Assembly (NCBI RefSeq): GCF_009857885.1
Contig: NZ_WWER01000001.1
Span: 744,001-808,000, forward strand
Direction: 5' to 3'
Length of the DNA: 64,000 nt
From: Pusillimonas sp. TS35
GTDB taxonomy: Bacteria > Pseudomonadota > Gammaproteobacteria > Burkholderiales > Burkholderiaceae_B
This document shows positions 8,041-17,593 of the stretch, piece by piece (position 1 is the stretch's first letter; every line of letters starts with the position of its first letter). The translations under genes were made by a program, and so were the position numbers. Below the pieces are notes generated by a model, which saw only the letters and a program-made list of their open reading frames with translations, was not told the origin of the DNA and ran no database searches.

Positions 8041-10665
8041 ATGGTGGCCACACCGCGCCCCACGCTTGACGCACTGCGTCGGCAGTTGGCCGCGCGTCGC
8101 CAGGCAGCCATTGCCGCCTGGCGCCAGCACCTGCGCCCCGATACCCTGCTGACGGCGCTGCGCCGGGCCACAGATCAAACCCTGCGCGACCTCTTGCGCC
8201 TGCATCCGCTGCCAAGTGGCGCAACACTCGCTGCGGTAGGTGGCTACGGCCGCGGCGAGCTGTATCCGTATTCAGACGTCGACGTGCTGGTACTGTTGCA
8301 GCAGCCCCCCGGCCCCCAGGATAGTGCAATGATTGCCGCTTTTGTAGCGGCAATGTGGGATCTTGGGATAGAGCCCGGCCACAGCGTGCGCACGGTTGAA
8401 GACTGCCGTCGCGAGGCCGCCGGCGACATTACGGTGGAGACTTCTCTGCTCGAAGCGCGCTGGCTTGCAGGCTCCCGGGAATTGCTGCATACGCTGCGCG
8501 AGGCAATGGCGGCGCAACTGGATCCCCAGACCTTCTTCCAGGCCAAGCGCGCCGAAATGCACCAGCGGCACGCGCGGCACCAGGATACCCCATACGCGCT
8601 CGAACCCAATTGCAAAGAAGCCCCCGGCGGCCTGCGCGATCTGCAAGTGCTGTTGTGGATGGCCCAGGCCGCTGGCCTAGGCCATACCTGGCGCGAGATT
8701 GCTCGCACCGACTGGCTCATGCCATCGGAGTACCGTGCGCTGCGGCGCGCCGAACAGGCTTTCAAACGCCTGCGCATCGAGCTGCATCTGCTGGCCGGGC
8801 GCCGTGAAGACCGCGTACTGTTCGACCTGCAGCCGGCTCTGGCCACGCTTTACGGGTTCGAAGCCACCCGCAACCGGCGCCCCAGCGAGATTCTGATGCA
8901 GCGCTACTACTGGGCCGCGCGCGTCGTCAACCAGATGAATGTCATCCTGATGCAGAGCATGGAAGAACGCCTCTTTCCCATGCCGGCAGACCAGGCCCGC
9001 CGCATTGACGATGATTTTCTGGTGGTGCGCGGGCGCCTGGGGATCGTGCGCGATGACGGCTTCGAGCGCAATCCAGCGCTACTTTTCCGTGCCTTCCTTG
9101 TCATGCAGGAGCACCCCGAGATCGAGGGGCTGACCGCGCAGGCGCTGCGCGCCATGTGGCACGCGCGGCGCCACATCGATGCCCAGTTCAGGCGCAATCC
9201 GGTCAATAGGCATCAATTTTTGCAGATACTGCAGCAACCACGCGGCATTGTGCATGCCCTGCGACGCATGACCATGCTGAACATCCTGCCGCGCTACCTG
9301 CCGCTGTTCAGGCGCATCGTCGGCCAGATGCAGCACGATCTGTTCCACGCCTACACCGTTGACCAGCACATCCTGATGGTGATTCGCAATCTGCGTCGCT
9401 TCACTATGCCCGAACACGCCCAGGAGTATCCCCTGGCCAGCCAGTTGATTGCCGGGTTTGAACGGCACTGGCTGCTTTACGTGGCGGCCCTGTACCACGA
9501 TATCGCCAAGGGCCGCGGCGGCGATCACTCTGAGCTTGGCGCAGCCGATGCGAGACGCTTCTGTATCGACCATGGCATCGATAGCACCGACCGCGATCTG
9601 GTCGAATTTCTTGTGCGCCAGCACTTGACCATGTCCATGGTGGCGCAAAAACGCGATCTCAGCGATCCTGAGGTGGTAAAACAGTTTGCCCAAGTGGTGG
9701 GCGACGAGCGCCACCTGACAGCGCTCTATCTACTCACCGTCGCTGACATCCGGGGCACCAGCCCCAAGGTCTGGAATGCCTGGAAAGGCAAGCTGCTCGA
9801 AGACCTCTACCGTCAGACGCTGGCCGTCTTGGGCGGCGCGCAGCCAGATACCGGCACTGTGCTCGCCCAGCGCAAGCAGGCCGCAGCCACCGAAATACGC
9901 CTAATGGGCCTGCGCGACGAGAGCCGTGATGCATTCTGGAGCCAGCTAGATGTCGCTTACTTCCTGCGCCACGAAGCCAGCGAAATCGCCTGGCACACGC
10001 GTCAGCTCTATTATCGGGTAGACGCGCCAGAACCCGTCGTGAAGGCGCGCGTGGTGGGGCAAAACGAAGCGCTGCAAGTCATGGTCTACACGCGCGATCG
10101 CGATGATCTATTTGTTTCAATCTGTCGTTATTTCGACCGGCGCGGCCTGAGCGTGCAGGATGCCCGCATCCATACCACGCACCACGGCTGGGCACTGGAC
10201 AGCTTCATTGTGCTGCTGCCGGGGCATGACAAAGACTATCGCTCCAATGCCTCCCTGGTAGAACACGAGCTGTACCAGGCACTGATGCCTGCGAGCGTCC
10301 ACGCCACCGGCGAAGCCGCGCAACCTGCGCGACGGCCTGGCTCGCGTCGTTCTCGCGTGTTTCCTATTGTGCCCAATGTAGAATTGCAGCCCGATGAGCG
10401 CAGCGCCTCGTGGCGCCTGTCAATTACCGCCGCAGACCGGCCGGGTCTGCTCTACAGCGTCGCCAGCCTGTTCGTCAGGCATGGGATCGACCTCAAAATG
10501 GCCAAGATCATGACGCTGGGCGACCGCGTCGAAGATATCTTTATCATCTCCGGCGACGTGCTGGGCCATCCCCGCCAGCAATTGCGTTTCGAACGCGAGC
10601 TGCTGGCCATGCTGGACAGCAGCGACATCCACTCTCCCTCTCGTTACACCACCTTCCAACAATGA
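8041..10665 (+). CDS. glnD: Bifunctional PII uridylyltransferase / uridylyl-removing enzyme
   Basis: GlnD senses glutamine and uridylylates PII proteins when nitrogen is short, removing UMP when it is plentiful. The 874-residue product has the nucleotidyltransferase motif GGYGRGELYPYSDVD near residues 67-81, a helical PII-UTase region, an HD hydrolase domain (YHDIAKGRGGDHSELG, about residues 484-499) and two C-terminal ACT domains, the last containing DRPGLLYSVASLF. All catalytic elements for both activities look intact. The ATG follows the map stop by three bases. Its likely substrate, a PII protein, is encoded at 63,374 in this window. Confidence 0.96.
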   Translation: MVATPRPTLDALRRQLAARRQAAIAAWRQHLRPDTLLTALRRATDQTLRDLLRLHPLPSGATLAAVGGYGRGELYPYSDVDVLVLLQQPPGPQDSAMIAAFVAAMWDLGIEPGHSVRTVEDCRREAAGDITVETSLLEARWLAGSRELLHTLREAMAAQLDPQTFFQAKRAEMHQRHARHQDTPYALEPNCKEAPGGLRDLQVLLWMAQAAGLGHTWREIARTDWLMPSEYRALRRAEQAFKRLRIELHLLAGRREDRVLFDLQPALATLYGFEATRNRRPSEILMQRYYWAARVVNQMNVILMQSMEERLFPMPADQARRIDDDFLVVRGRLGIVRDDGFERNPALLFRAFLVMQEHPEIEGLTAQALRAMWHARRHIDAQFRRNPVNRHQFLQILQQPRGIVHALRRMTMLNILPRYLPLFRRIVGQMQHDLFHAYTVDQHILMVIRNLRRFTMPEHAQEYPLASQLIAGFERHWLLYVAALYHDIAKGRGGDHSELGAADARRFCIDHGIDSTDRDLVEFLVRQHLTMSMVAQKRDLSDPEVVKQFAQVVGDERHLTALYLLTVADIRGTSPKVWNAWKGKLLEDLYRQTLAVLGGAQPDTGTVLAQRKQAAATEIRLMGLRDESRDAFWSQLDVAYFLRHEASEIAWHTRQLYYRVDAPEPVVKARVVGQNEALQVMVYTRDRDDLFVSICRYFDRRGLSVQDARIHTTHHGWALDSFIVLLPGHDKDYRSNASLVEHELYQALMPASVHATGEAAQPARRPGSRRSRVFPIVPNVELQPDERSASWRLSITAADRPGLLYSVASLFVRHGIDLKMAKIMTLGDRVEDIFIISGDVLGHPRQQLRFERELLAMLDSSDIHSPSRYTTFQQ

Positions 10666-11153
10666 ACACTCGTTCCGTGAAACTCCTGAATCTGATTGCC
10701 GTGCTGTGTGCTGCCGCCGTGGCAGTCGCCCTGATTTCACAGCATGTTTTCGACATGCAACCCTGCGCCTGGTGTGTGCTGCAGCGGCTGGTGTTCCTGG
10801 TGATTGCGCTCGTGTGCGGGCTGGGCGCCTGGGCCGGCCGACACAGCCCGACCGCAGGCAAGGCTGCCGCTGGGGCAGTGGTGCTGCTCAGTGCGGCAGG
10901 GGTAGTTGCCGCTTGGTATCAATACACGGTCGCAGCCAATATGTTCTCGTGCGCGCAAACGTTTGCCGACAAGTTCATTGCGGCGTCCGGCATGGACGCC
11001 GCCCTGCCCTGGCTGTTCGGCATTTACGCGACGTGCATGGAAGCGCGCGTAGAGCTCTTCGGCGTCGAATATGCCCTGTGGGGCATGGGGCTCTTTGTTG
11101 TAACAGGCGTGTTGGGCGTGATCGCACTCGTGCAACGCACCCCCCGAGGCTGA
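10662..11153 (+). CDS. dsbB: DsbB-family disulfide bond formation protein
   Basis: DsbB passes electrons from periplasmic DsbA to ubiquinone. The 163-residue protein has four predicted membrane segments and the two cysteine pairs expected of the family: Cys35-Ala-Trp-Cys38 after the first segment and Cys97/Cys125 in the second periplasmic loop. The ATG overlaps the glnD stop (ATGA), so the genes are translationally coupled. The coupling is positional and does not imply a link with nitrogen control. It ends near a hairpin shared with convergent purF. Confidence 0.93.
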   Translation: MNTRSVKLLNLIAVLCAAAVAVALISQHVFDMQPCAWCVLQRLVFLVIALVCGLGAWAGRHSPTAGKAAAGAVVLLSAAGVVAAWYQYTVAANMFSCAQTFADKFIAASGMDAALPWLFGIYATCMEARVELFGVEYALWGMGLFVVTGVLGVIALVQRTPRG

Positions 11154-11169
11154 TCACGCTGCATTCTGG

Positions 11170-11194
11170 CACCGCTACCTTTAAGGCAGCGGTG
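11170..11194. terminator. Hairpin between convergent dsbB and purF
   Basis: An imperfect 11-bp stem (CACCGCTACCT / AGGCAGCGGTG, one A-C mismatch, three-base loop) lies 17 bp after the dsbB stop and 57 bp after the purF stop on the other strand. No long T-tract follows on either side, so it is only a probable bidirectional stop. Confidence 0.4.
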
Positions 11195-11250
11195 TCACAC
11201 AGGCCTGCGCCGACGATGTATACCCATACCCGGCGCGCGGCCCGCAGCCC

Positions 11251-12750
11251 TCAATCTTCTTTTTCGTTGGTGGCCATTTCGCCGGCAGGCGGCAATGTTC
11301 CGCGTGTCTGCTCCAGGCGATCAAGGTAGGCTGCATCGATATCGCCCGTGACATACTTACCGTTGAAGCACGACGATTCAAACTGCTTCATGGCGGGGTT
11401 CAGATCGCGGATCGCCTGTTCCAGATCTTCGAGGTTTTGGTAAACCAACCCGCAGGCGCCGATTTCACGCGCAACGTCTTCGGTGCTTCGGCCCACCGCA
11501 ATCAGTTCGCGGCGCGTGGGCATATCAATGCCGTATACGTTCGGAAAGCGCACGGCAGGCGCGGCGGACGCGAAGAACACTTTGTTCGCCCCTGCCGCCT
11601 TAGCCATGTCGACGATCTCGCGGCTGGTGGTGCCACGCACGATGGAATCATCGACCAGCAGTACATTTTTGCCGCGGAACTCCATATCGATGGCGCTAAG
11701 CTTTTGACGCACGGATTTTTTACGCACCGCCTGCCCCGGCATGATGAAGGTGCGGCCCACATAGCGGTTTTTGATGAAGCCTTCACGGTAGTTGAGGCTC
11801 AGGCGCGACGCAAGCTGCATAGCTGCCGGCCGCGATGAATCGGGGATAGGCATGACGACATCGATCTCGCCCAGGCGCAGCGTTCGCGCGACGTTATCGG
11901 CCAGGTACTCACCCATCTTGAGCCGCGCGTTATAAATGGATACCGTATCCATGACAGAATCGGGCCGGGCGAAATACACATACTCGAACACACAGGGTGT
12001 GAGTACTGCGTTGTCTGCGCATTGGCGGCTCACGAGCTTGCCATCCATATCGATAAAGATCGCTTCGCCGGGCTGTATGTCGCGCACCAGTGTGTAGCCA
12101 CAACCGGTCAGGGCCACGGATTCGGATGCCACCATCCACTCTGTGCCCTGTTCGGTTTCGAGGGAACCCAGGCACAAAGGGCGTATCCCGTATGGATCGC
12201 GGAAAGCAACCAGGCCGTAGCTGGCGATCTGTGCAATGACGGCATAGGCCCCCCGAGCGCGCCGGTGCACGGCCGAAACCGCCTTGAAGATTGCGTCGCT
12301 GTCGAGCGTACCGCCGCTGGACGCCTGTTGCAGCTCATGCGCGAACACATTGAGCAGCACTTCGGAGTCGGAATTAGTATTGATATGGCGGCGATCAATC
12401 TTGAATAGGGACTCGCGCAACTCTCGCCAATTTGTGAGGTTGCCATTGTGTACGAAGGTGATGCCAAATGGTGCGTTGACGTAGAACGGCTGGGCTTCGT
12501 CCACGCTGTCGCTGGAGCCGGCGGTGGGATAGCGCACTTGGCCCAAGCCGCTGTTGCCGGGTAGTGAACGCATATTGCGCGTGCGAAACACATCGCGCAC
12601 CAAGCCGTGCGCCTTGTACATATTGAAAAACTGTTCGTGCGAGGTGGAAATGCCCGCCGCATCCTGGCCACGATGCTGCAGCAGCAACAGACTGTCGTAG
12701 ATCAGTTGATTGACGGGGGAGGTACCTGCAACCCCAACGATTCCGCACAT
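11251..12750 (-). CDS. purF: Amidophosphoribosyltransferase
   Basis: PurF makes 5-phosphoribosylamine from PRPP and glutamine, the first step of purine synthesis. Cys2 of MCGIVGVAG becomes the N-terminal nucleophile of the Ntn glutaminase after Met removal. The glutamine-pocket region with THNGNLTN-type residues ([10 protein letters not shown]) and the PRPP loop [14 protein letters not shown] near residue 370 are intact. Length 499 is normal and no propeptide is present, as in proteobacterial PurF. Last gene of folC-dedD-cvpA-purF, 26 bp after cvpA. Confidence 0.97.
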   Translation of the reverse strand: MCGIVGVAGTSPVNQLIYDSLLLLQHRGQDAAGISTSHEQFFNMYKAHGLVRDVFRTRNMRSLPGNSGLGQVRYPTAGSSDSVDEAQPFYVNAPFGITFVHNGNLTNWRELRESLFKIDRRHINTNSDSEVLLNVFAHELQQASSGGTLDSDAIFKAVSAVHRRARGAYAVIAQIASYGLVAFRDPYGIRPLCLGSLETEQGTEWMVASESVALTGCGYTLVRDIQPGEAIFIDMDGKLVSRQCADNAVLTPCVFEYVYFARPDSVMDTVSIYNARLKMGEYLADNVARTLRLGEIDVVMPIPDSSRPAAMQLASRLSLNYREGFIKNRYVGRTFIMPGQAVRKKSVRQKLSAIDMEFRGKNVLLVDDSIVRGTTSREIVDMAKAAGANKVFFASAAPAVRFPNVYGIDMPTRRELIAVGRSTEDVAREIGACGLVYQNLEDLEQAIRDLNPAMKQFESSCFNGKYVTGDIDAAYLDRLEQTRGTLPPAGEMATNEKED

Positions 12751-12776
12751 GATGAATTCCTGTAAATGCGATCAGA

Positions 12777-13265
12777 TCAATATGGTAACCATGCGGCCAG
12801 GTCAGGCGGCAGCATCTGCTTGATCTGCTGTATGCCCTTTACCGCGGTGCCGGAGAGCCGGGCTTGTTGCCACCAAGGCTCCTTTGGCAACTCTGTATAG
12901 CCTGCCAACCCGACCAGCACCAATACGAATACGATACCGCGTAACAACCCGAACAGTGCGCCCAAGCCATGATCGGCAGGCGTGAGGCCGGTGCGGTCGA
13001 TCAGCGCCGCCAATGTCACATTAACCAGGCCCACGAGCAGCAGGACAAGAATGAAGACGAGCGCGTAGGCTGCACCCGCGCGAAGTAGCGGGTTGTCGAT
13101 CCAGCCCTGTAGCCAGTCGCCGGCCAGAGGGCCCCACCAGATGGCGGCCATGAACGCCAGCACATAAGCAAGCAAGGAGAGGATTTCTTTGACCAGCCCT
13201 CGCAAGAGACCGAGGAAGGCGGACACAGCCAGAATGGCCAGGACGAGGTAATCGAAACTGGTCAC
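12777..13265 (-). CDS. cvpA: CvpA family inner-membrane protein
   Basis: CvpA was named for colicin V production; its biochemical role is not settled. The 162-residue protein has four hydrophobic segments and the N-terminal family pattern FDYLVLAILAVSAFLGLLRG followed by GxVKEILSL. It lies between dedD and purF, the conserved position in gamma- and betaproteobacteria. The short hydrophilic C-terminal tail is typical. Confidence 0.93.
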   Translation of the reverse strand: MTSFDYLVLAILAVSAFLGLLRGLVKEILSLLAYVLAFMAAIWWGPLAGDWLQGWIDNPLLRAGAAYALVFILVLLLVGLVNVTLAALIDRTGLTPADHGLGALFGLLRGIVFVLVLVGLAGYTELPKEPWWQQARLSGTAVKGIQQIKQMLPPDLAAWLPY

Positions 13266-13313
13266 GTATCAGTGGCCAAAGGCCCATAAGTTGGATGGGA
13301 GAGGCGGCAACGT

Positions 13314-14150
13314 TTATTGGCTGGAAATGAAACCGTTATCGTAACCCAGCGCGCGCAGGCGCGCCTGCGCGGCTTGGGCGGCGTCGCGCGACGGGAAGGG
13401 ACCTACCCGCAGGCGATAGGTGGTGCGCCCGCCCGCGGTGCCGCGCTCTACATAGGCGTTGGTGACCCCGGCTGCAGCCAGGCGGTCGCGCCGCACCCGG
13501 GCGTCTTCCTCGGCACCGTAAGCAGCGATCTGCAGCACGAAATTGCCTTTCTCGGACGCGGCCGCGCGTTTGGGCGGCACCCTGCCTTCCAGCATGGCGA
13601 GGGCAGCCGAGCCGTCATCGGTGCGTTGGATTTTTTCGGCCGCCTTGGGCTTGGCTTCGGGTTTGGCTTCTGCTTTGGGCTTGGGTTCGGGTTTGGGTTC
13701 GGGTTTTGGCTTGGCTTCAGGTTTGGGCTGCGGTGCGGGCACCGCCTCGGGCGGCGCAGGCTCGACCGGAGTTGTTGTGTCGGGTTGGCTAGGGGCGAGA
13801 CCGGTTGATGGCGCTGGCACTTGCGGCGCATCGGGCTGCTGGATGCTGCCCGAGTAGGCGTTGCCTTGCGCGTCGGTGTTGGGCGCGGCGGCCAGATTGC
13901 CGGTGTCGGCGGCCGGTGGTTCGATGGATGGTACCACCACTGGCGTAGGCGCTTGCTCGGGCGGCTCGGTGGTATCGAAAAGCATGGGCACTACGATCAC
14001 GGCGGCGAGTACCAGCACCAATGCACCGATCAACCTGCGGCGGGCGCGATTGCGCAGATCGCTGGCTTGCGCCTCGCTGGATAGCGCGGATCGGGAAGCC
14101 GGGCGACGCTCGGAGCGGGAAGCGGACTCGTTGCGAGAGAACAGACCCAT
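13314..14150 (-). CDS. dedD: SPOR-domain cell division protein (DedD-like)
   Basis: The 278-residue protein has a basic cytoplasmic N-terminus, one membrane helix at about residues 40-58, a long Pro/Ala/Lys/Glu periplasmic linker and a C-terminal SPOR domain (about 203-278, starting FVLQIAAYG and ending YDNGFISSQ). SPOR domains bind denuded glycan strands at the septum, so a septal role is expected. It lies between folC and cvpA, as dedD does in E. coli. The linker has a charged tandem repeat described separately. Confidence 0.9.
   Translation of the reverse strand: MGLFSRNESASRSERRPASRSALSSEAQASDLRNRARRRLIGALVLVLAAVIVVPMLFDTTEPPEQAPTPVVVPSIEPPAADTGNLAAAPNTDAQGNAYSGSIQQPDAPQVPAPSTGLAPSQPDTTTPVEPAPPEAVPAPQPKPEAKPKPEPKPEPKPKAEAKPEAKPKAAEKIQRTDDGSAALAMLEGRVPPKRAAASEKGNFVLQIAAYGAEEDARVRRDRLAAAGVTNAYVERGTAGGRTTYRLRVGPFPSRDAAQAAQARLRALGYDNGFISSQ
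13641..13730 (-). repeat. Pro-Lys/Glu coding repeat in dedD
   Basis: Residues about 141-170 of the DedD-like protein are built of PKPE, PKPEP and AKPE units, seen in DNA as near-repeats of a GGTTCGGGTTTG-type unit on the plus strand. Such KPEP tracts act as extended, stiff periplasmic spacers, as in TonB. Repeat number is likely to vary between strains through slippage. Confidence 0.7.
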
Positions 14151-14221
14151 GTGTGAAGAAACCTATGCTGTGTACAAGGCTGGCCGACGTAGCGCCGGCG
14201 CGGCCCGGAATACCCGTTGGC

Positions 14222-15685
14222 CTAACGCCCCAGCGATTGGAGCACCGGCCCGACCGTGGTGAATGACCCAAACACAAGGATTCTATCATCCCCTGCCGCA
14301 CGCTTTTGCGCCTCGGTAAAGGCCTGTACCGGATTTTCAAATACAGATACGGTTGCGGACCCGGCTGCGACCTGCTTGGGTGCGACAGCGCGCACACCTG
14401 GGCTGCGCGTATCCGTGGCGGCTGACCCATGGCCGGCCAACCCCGGGCCATCGAAACTGTCGTCGACCATGGCGGGCGCGGAAGACACGGGCGCCACGCT
14501 GGGCGACGGTGCAACGGCAGGCACGGCCAACGCAGCACGCGCGGCGAGCACCTTGCGCACGTGCTCGGCAAGCGCATCGCCCGCCATGCCACGTGCGCCA
14601 TCGACGCTCGCGCAATACCAGTGGTCAACCCGGCTTGCAATTTTTTCGATTACCCCTTCGACGTCTTTGTCTGCGAGCATGCCAATGACAGCATGCGTCT
14701 TGCCGAAGCGGCCCATGTTGTCGAGGTTCTGCCCCAGCGCCGCCGCGGCATGCGGGTTGTGGGCCACGTCAAGGATGACCACGGGATTGCCAGGAAGAAT
14801 CTGCAGGCGGCCAGGCAGATTGACCTGCAGAAGCCCTTCACGGACTGCTTGCTGTGGTACCGCCAGCCGGCCGCGCAGCGCTTCGATGGCCGCCAGCGCT
14901 GCGCAGGCGTTGAGCAATTGATTGGCGCCGCGCAAGGCAGGATAGCCCAAAGCCGCGCGGCGCTGCGAACGCCCGCCGTAGGCCCATTGCTGGCGGTCGC
15001 CGGAGTAGTTGAAGTCATTGCCGAACAGCCAGAGGTCGGCGCCGACCTGTGCGGCATACTCGACGATACTGGCCGGCGGTATAGGATCGGCGCAGATGGC
15101 CGGCCGCCCGGGTCGGAAGATATGGGCTTTTTCCCAACCTATTTTTTCGCGTGTATCGCCCAGATATTGCGCGTGATCGATGTCTACGCTGGTGATGATG
15201 GCACAATCGGCGTCGACCATATTGACCGCATCGAGCCGGCCGCCCAGCCCGACTTCGAGCACCGCCACATCGACGGCACGCTCCTGGAACAATAGCAGCG
15301 CGGCCAGCGTGGAGAATTCGAAATAACTAAGCGTAATGTCGCCGCGCGCCGCGTCTATCTTGCGGAATTGGCTGATGATGTCAGTGTCGGCGGCTTGTTC
15401 GCCATTGAGCCGGATGCGTTCGTTGTAGCGCACCAGATGTGGCGACGCATAGACCCCTACCTTGTACCCAGCGGCCAGCAACATACTTTCGAGCATGGCA
15501 CAAGTGGAGCCCTTGCCGTTGGTGCCGCCCACAGTGATCGTTACAAACGGCGTCTGGATGTCCAGCACTTGTGCCACCTTGCGGATCCGCGACAGCTCCA
15601 GGTCTATGGCGACCTTGTGCAGGGTTTCAAGATAGCTCAGCCACTGGTCGAGCGTGGCGGAAGCGGCGGGTGCGGAGGTGGACAT
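14222..15685 (-). CDS. folC: Bifunctional folylpolyglutamate / dihydrofolate synthase
   Basis: FolC joins glutamate to dihydropteroate and to folates. The ATP loop GGTNGKGSTCAMLES lies at about residues 53-67, followed by a Mur-ligase-like central domain (TSVDIDHAQYLGDTREKI; DVAHNPHAAAALGQNL). Length is 487, longer than the usual 420-440: an Ala/Ser/Pro-rich insert of roughly 60 residues near 385-445, with segments such as PAVAPSPSVAPVSSAPA, interrupts the C-terminal domain before the terminal ILVFGSFTTVGPVL. The insert keeps frame and looks like a lineage-specific loop. First gene of its operon, after the lpdA terminator. Confidence 0.94.
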   Translation of the reverse strand: MSTSAPAASATLDQWLSYLETLHKVAIDLELSRIRKVAQVLDIQTPFVTITVGGTNGKGSTCAMLESMLLAAGYKVGVYASPHLVRYNERIRLNGEQAADTDIISQFRKIDAARGDITLSYFEFSTLAALLLFQERAVDVAVLEVGLGGRLDAVNMVDADCAIITSVDIDHAQYLGDTREKIGWEKAHIFRPGRPAICADPIPPASIVEYAAQVGADLWLFGNDFNYSGDRQQWAYGGRSQRRAALGYPALRGANQLLNACAALAAIEALRGRLAVPQQAVREGLLQVNLPGRLQILPGNPVVILDVAHNPHAAAALGQNLDNMGRFGKTHAVIGMLADKDVEGVIEKIASRVDHWYCASVDGARGMAGDALAEHVRKVLAARAALAVPAVAPSPSVAPVSSAPAMVDDSFDGPGLAGHGSAATDTRSPGVRAVAPKQVAAGSATVSVFENPVQAFTEAQKRAAGDDRILVFGSFTTVGPVLQSLGR

Positions 15686-15702
15686 GATACGAACCGGAAA
15701 CG

Positions 15703-15733
15703 AAAAACGCAGGTGCTGATATTAGCACCTGCG
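15703..15733 (-). terminator. Intrinsic terminator after lpdA
   Basis: On the minus strand a perfect 10-bp stem CGCAGGTGCT / AGCACCTGCG with a six-base loop is followed by TTTTTCGTTT. It lies 67 bp after the lpdA stop and 18 bp before the folC start, ending the aceE-aceF-lpdA transcript and implying that folC has its own promoter or depends on read-through. Confidence 0.8.
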
Positions 15734-15799
15734 GCGCAGGGTGGACGTGGCAGGCGCGCCAGCGGCATGGGTACAAACCCACGCCGCCGGGCTGCCGCC

Positions 15800-17584
15800 C
15801 TATTTCTTTTTGCGTGCCGGCGGCACGTCGGTGCAACTGCCTTCGGCCACTTCGGCAGCCATACCGATGGATTCGCCCAGCGTGGGATGCGGGTGTATGG
15901 TTTTACCGATATCCACCGCGTCAGCGCCCATTTCGATGGCCAGCGCCACCTCGCTGATGAGGTCGCCCGCGTGCGTGCCAACAATGCCGCCACCCACGAT
16001 GCGATGCGTCTTCGCATCGAACAGCAGCTTGGTGAAGCCTTCGTCGCGCCCATTGGCGATGGCTCGCCCCGAGGCCGCCCACGGGAAGAGGCCTTTCTCG
16101 ACTTCGATGCCATCTGCTTTGGCCTGCTCTTCGGTCAGGCCGACCCACGCTACCTCCGGATCGGTGTACGCCACTGAAGGAATCACGCGGGCATCGAAGA
16201 AACTCTTGTGCCCTGCGATGACTTCGGCCGCCACATGGCCTTCGTGCACAGCCTTGTGGGCGAGCATGGGTTGGCCAATAATATCGCCAATGGCGTAGAT
16301 GTGGGGCACATTGGTGCGCATCTGGCGGTCGACATCGATGAAGCCGCGATCAGACACCGCAATCCCGGCCTTGTCGGCGCCAATGCGTTTGCCATTTGGG
16401 GTGCGGCCCACAGCCTGCAGCACCAGATCGTAGCGCTGTGCTTCCTTGGGCGCCTTTTCGCCTTCGAACTCGACCCAGATGCCATCCTTGTCGGCCCGTG
16501 CACCCACGGTGCGCGTGTTGAGCATGATGTTGTCGAAGCGCCGGGCATTCATCTTTTCCCACACCTTCACAAGATCGCGGTCGGCGCCCAGCATCAGGCC
16601 GCCTTGCATCTCGACCACGTCCAGCCGCGAACCCAGGGCGGAATACACCGTGCCCATTTCGAGGCCGATGATGCCTCCGCCGATAATGAGCATCTTTTTG
16701 GGGATACCCGCGAGCTGCAGTGCGCCGGTGGAATCGACAATGCGATCGTCTTCGGGCAGGAAAGGCAGTTTGACGGACTGGCTCCCGGCCGCGACGATGG
16801 CGGAAGCGAAGCGCACAGTCTGCACGCCGCCGTCGGCACGCTGGATCCGCAGGTGATGCGGGTCGGCGAATTCGCCGGTGCCGGTGATGACCTGCACCTT
16901 GCGCGCTTTGGCCATGCCGGCCAACCCACCCGTGAGCTTGCCAACCACGCTGTCTTTGTAGGCGCGCAGGCCGCCGAGGTCAATCGTGGGCGCGCCGAAG
17001 GTAATGCCATGCGAGGACAGCGACTGTGCCTCTTCGAGGACCGCTGCGGTGTGCAGCAGGGCCTTGGACGGAATGCAGCCTACGTTAAGGCACACGCCGC
17101 CCAGCGTGGCGTAGCGTTCGACCAACACCACTGACAGGCCGAGATCGGCAGCACGGAATGCGGCGGAATAGCCGCCGGGCCCCGCACCCAGTACGACCAC
17201 ATCACACTCGAGATCGGCTTGCCCTGTAAAGGCGGCGGCTTGCGGCGCAGCGGCAACTGGCTGAGCGGGAGCGGCCGGCTGCGCCGGGGCGGCAGCGGGT
17301 GCGGACGCGGCGGCCGCAGGTGCGGGCGGCTCAGCGGGGGCGGCAGCGGCCGCTTCCAGTCGCACCATTGCCATGCCCTCCCTGATCTTGTCGCCCACCT
17401 TGACCAGTACTTCTTTAATGACGCCGCCCTGCTCCGCGGGGATCTCCATGGAGGCCTTGTCAGACTCCACCGTAATCAGGCTCTGTTCGGCCTGGATGGT
17501 GTCGCCGGCGGCCACCAGCACTTCGATGACTTCGACCTCGTCGAAATCACCGATATCGGGAACCTTCAGTTCGATAATGCTCAC
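15800..17584 (-). CDS. lpdA: Dihydrolipoamide dehydrogenase (E3) with N-terminal lipoyl domain
   Basis: E3 reoxidises dihydrolipoyl groups of the E2 subunit with FAD and NAD. Residues 1-80 form a lipoyl domain with the lipoylated Lys43 in [10 protein letters not shown]. An Ala/Pro linker follows, then the flavoprotein: [16 protein letters not shown] at about 130-145, redox-active Cys165 and Cys170 in [13 protein letters not shown], and a C-terminal dimer domain with HPHPTLGE carrying the catalytic His. Length 594 compares with about 475 for E3 without the extra domain; the fusion is known in Alcaligenaceae, Neisseria and relatives. It is 9 bp after aceF. Confidence 0.97.
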   Translation of the reverse strand: MSIIELKVPDIGDFDEVEVIEVLVAAGDTIQAEQSLITVESDKASMEIPAEQGGVIKEVLVKVGDKIREGMAMVRLEAAAAAPAEPPAPAAAASAPAAAPAQPAAPAQPVAAAPQAAAFTGQADLECDVVVLGAGPGGYSAAFRAADLGLSVVLVERYATLGGVCLNVGCIPSKALLHTAAVLEEAQSLSSHGITFGAPTIDLGGLRAYKDSVVGKLTGGLAGMAKARKVQVITGTGEFADPHHLRIQRADGGVQTVRFASAIVAAGSQSVKLPFLPEDDRIVDSTGALQLAGIPKKMLIIGGGIIGLEMGTVYSALGSRLDVVEMQGGLMLGADRDLVKVWEKMNARRFDNIMLNTRTVGARADKDGIWVEFEGEKAPKEAQRYDLVLQAVGRTPNGKRIGADKAGIAVSDRGFIDVDRQMRTNVPHIYAIGDIIGQPMLAHKAVHEGHVAAEVIAGHKSFFDARVIPSVAYTDPEVAWVGLTEEQAKADGIEVEKGLFPWAASGRAIANGRDEGFTKLLFDAKTHRIVGGGIVGTHAGDLISEVALAIEMGADAVDIGKTIHPHPTLGESIGMAAEVAEGSCTDVPPARKKK

Positions 17585-17593
17585 ACGCGGCTC

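Noticed and set aside
13641-13730. Tandem repeat as a CRISPR or VNTR-like array
   Set aside because: The units are coding Pro-Lys-Glu repeats in frame with the DedD-like protein and have no spacers.
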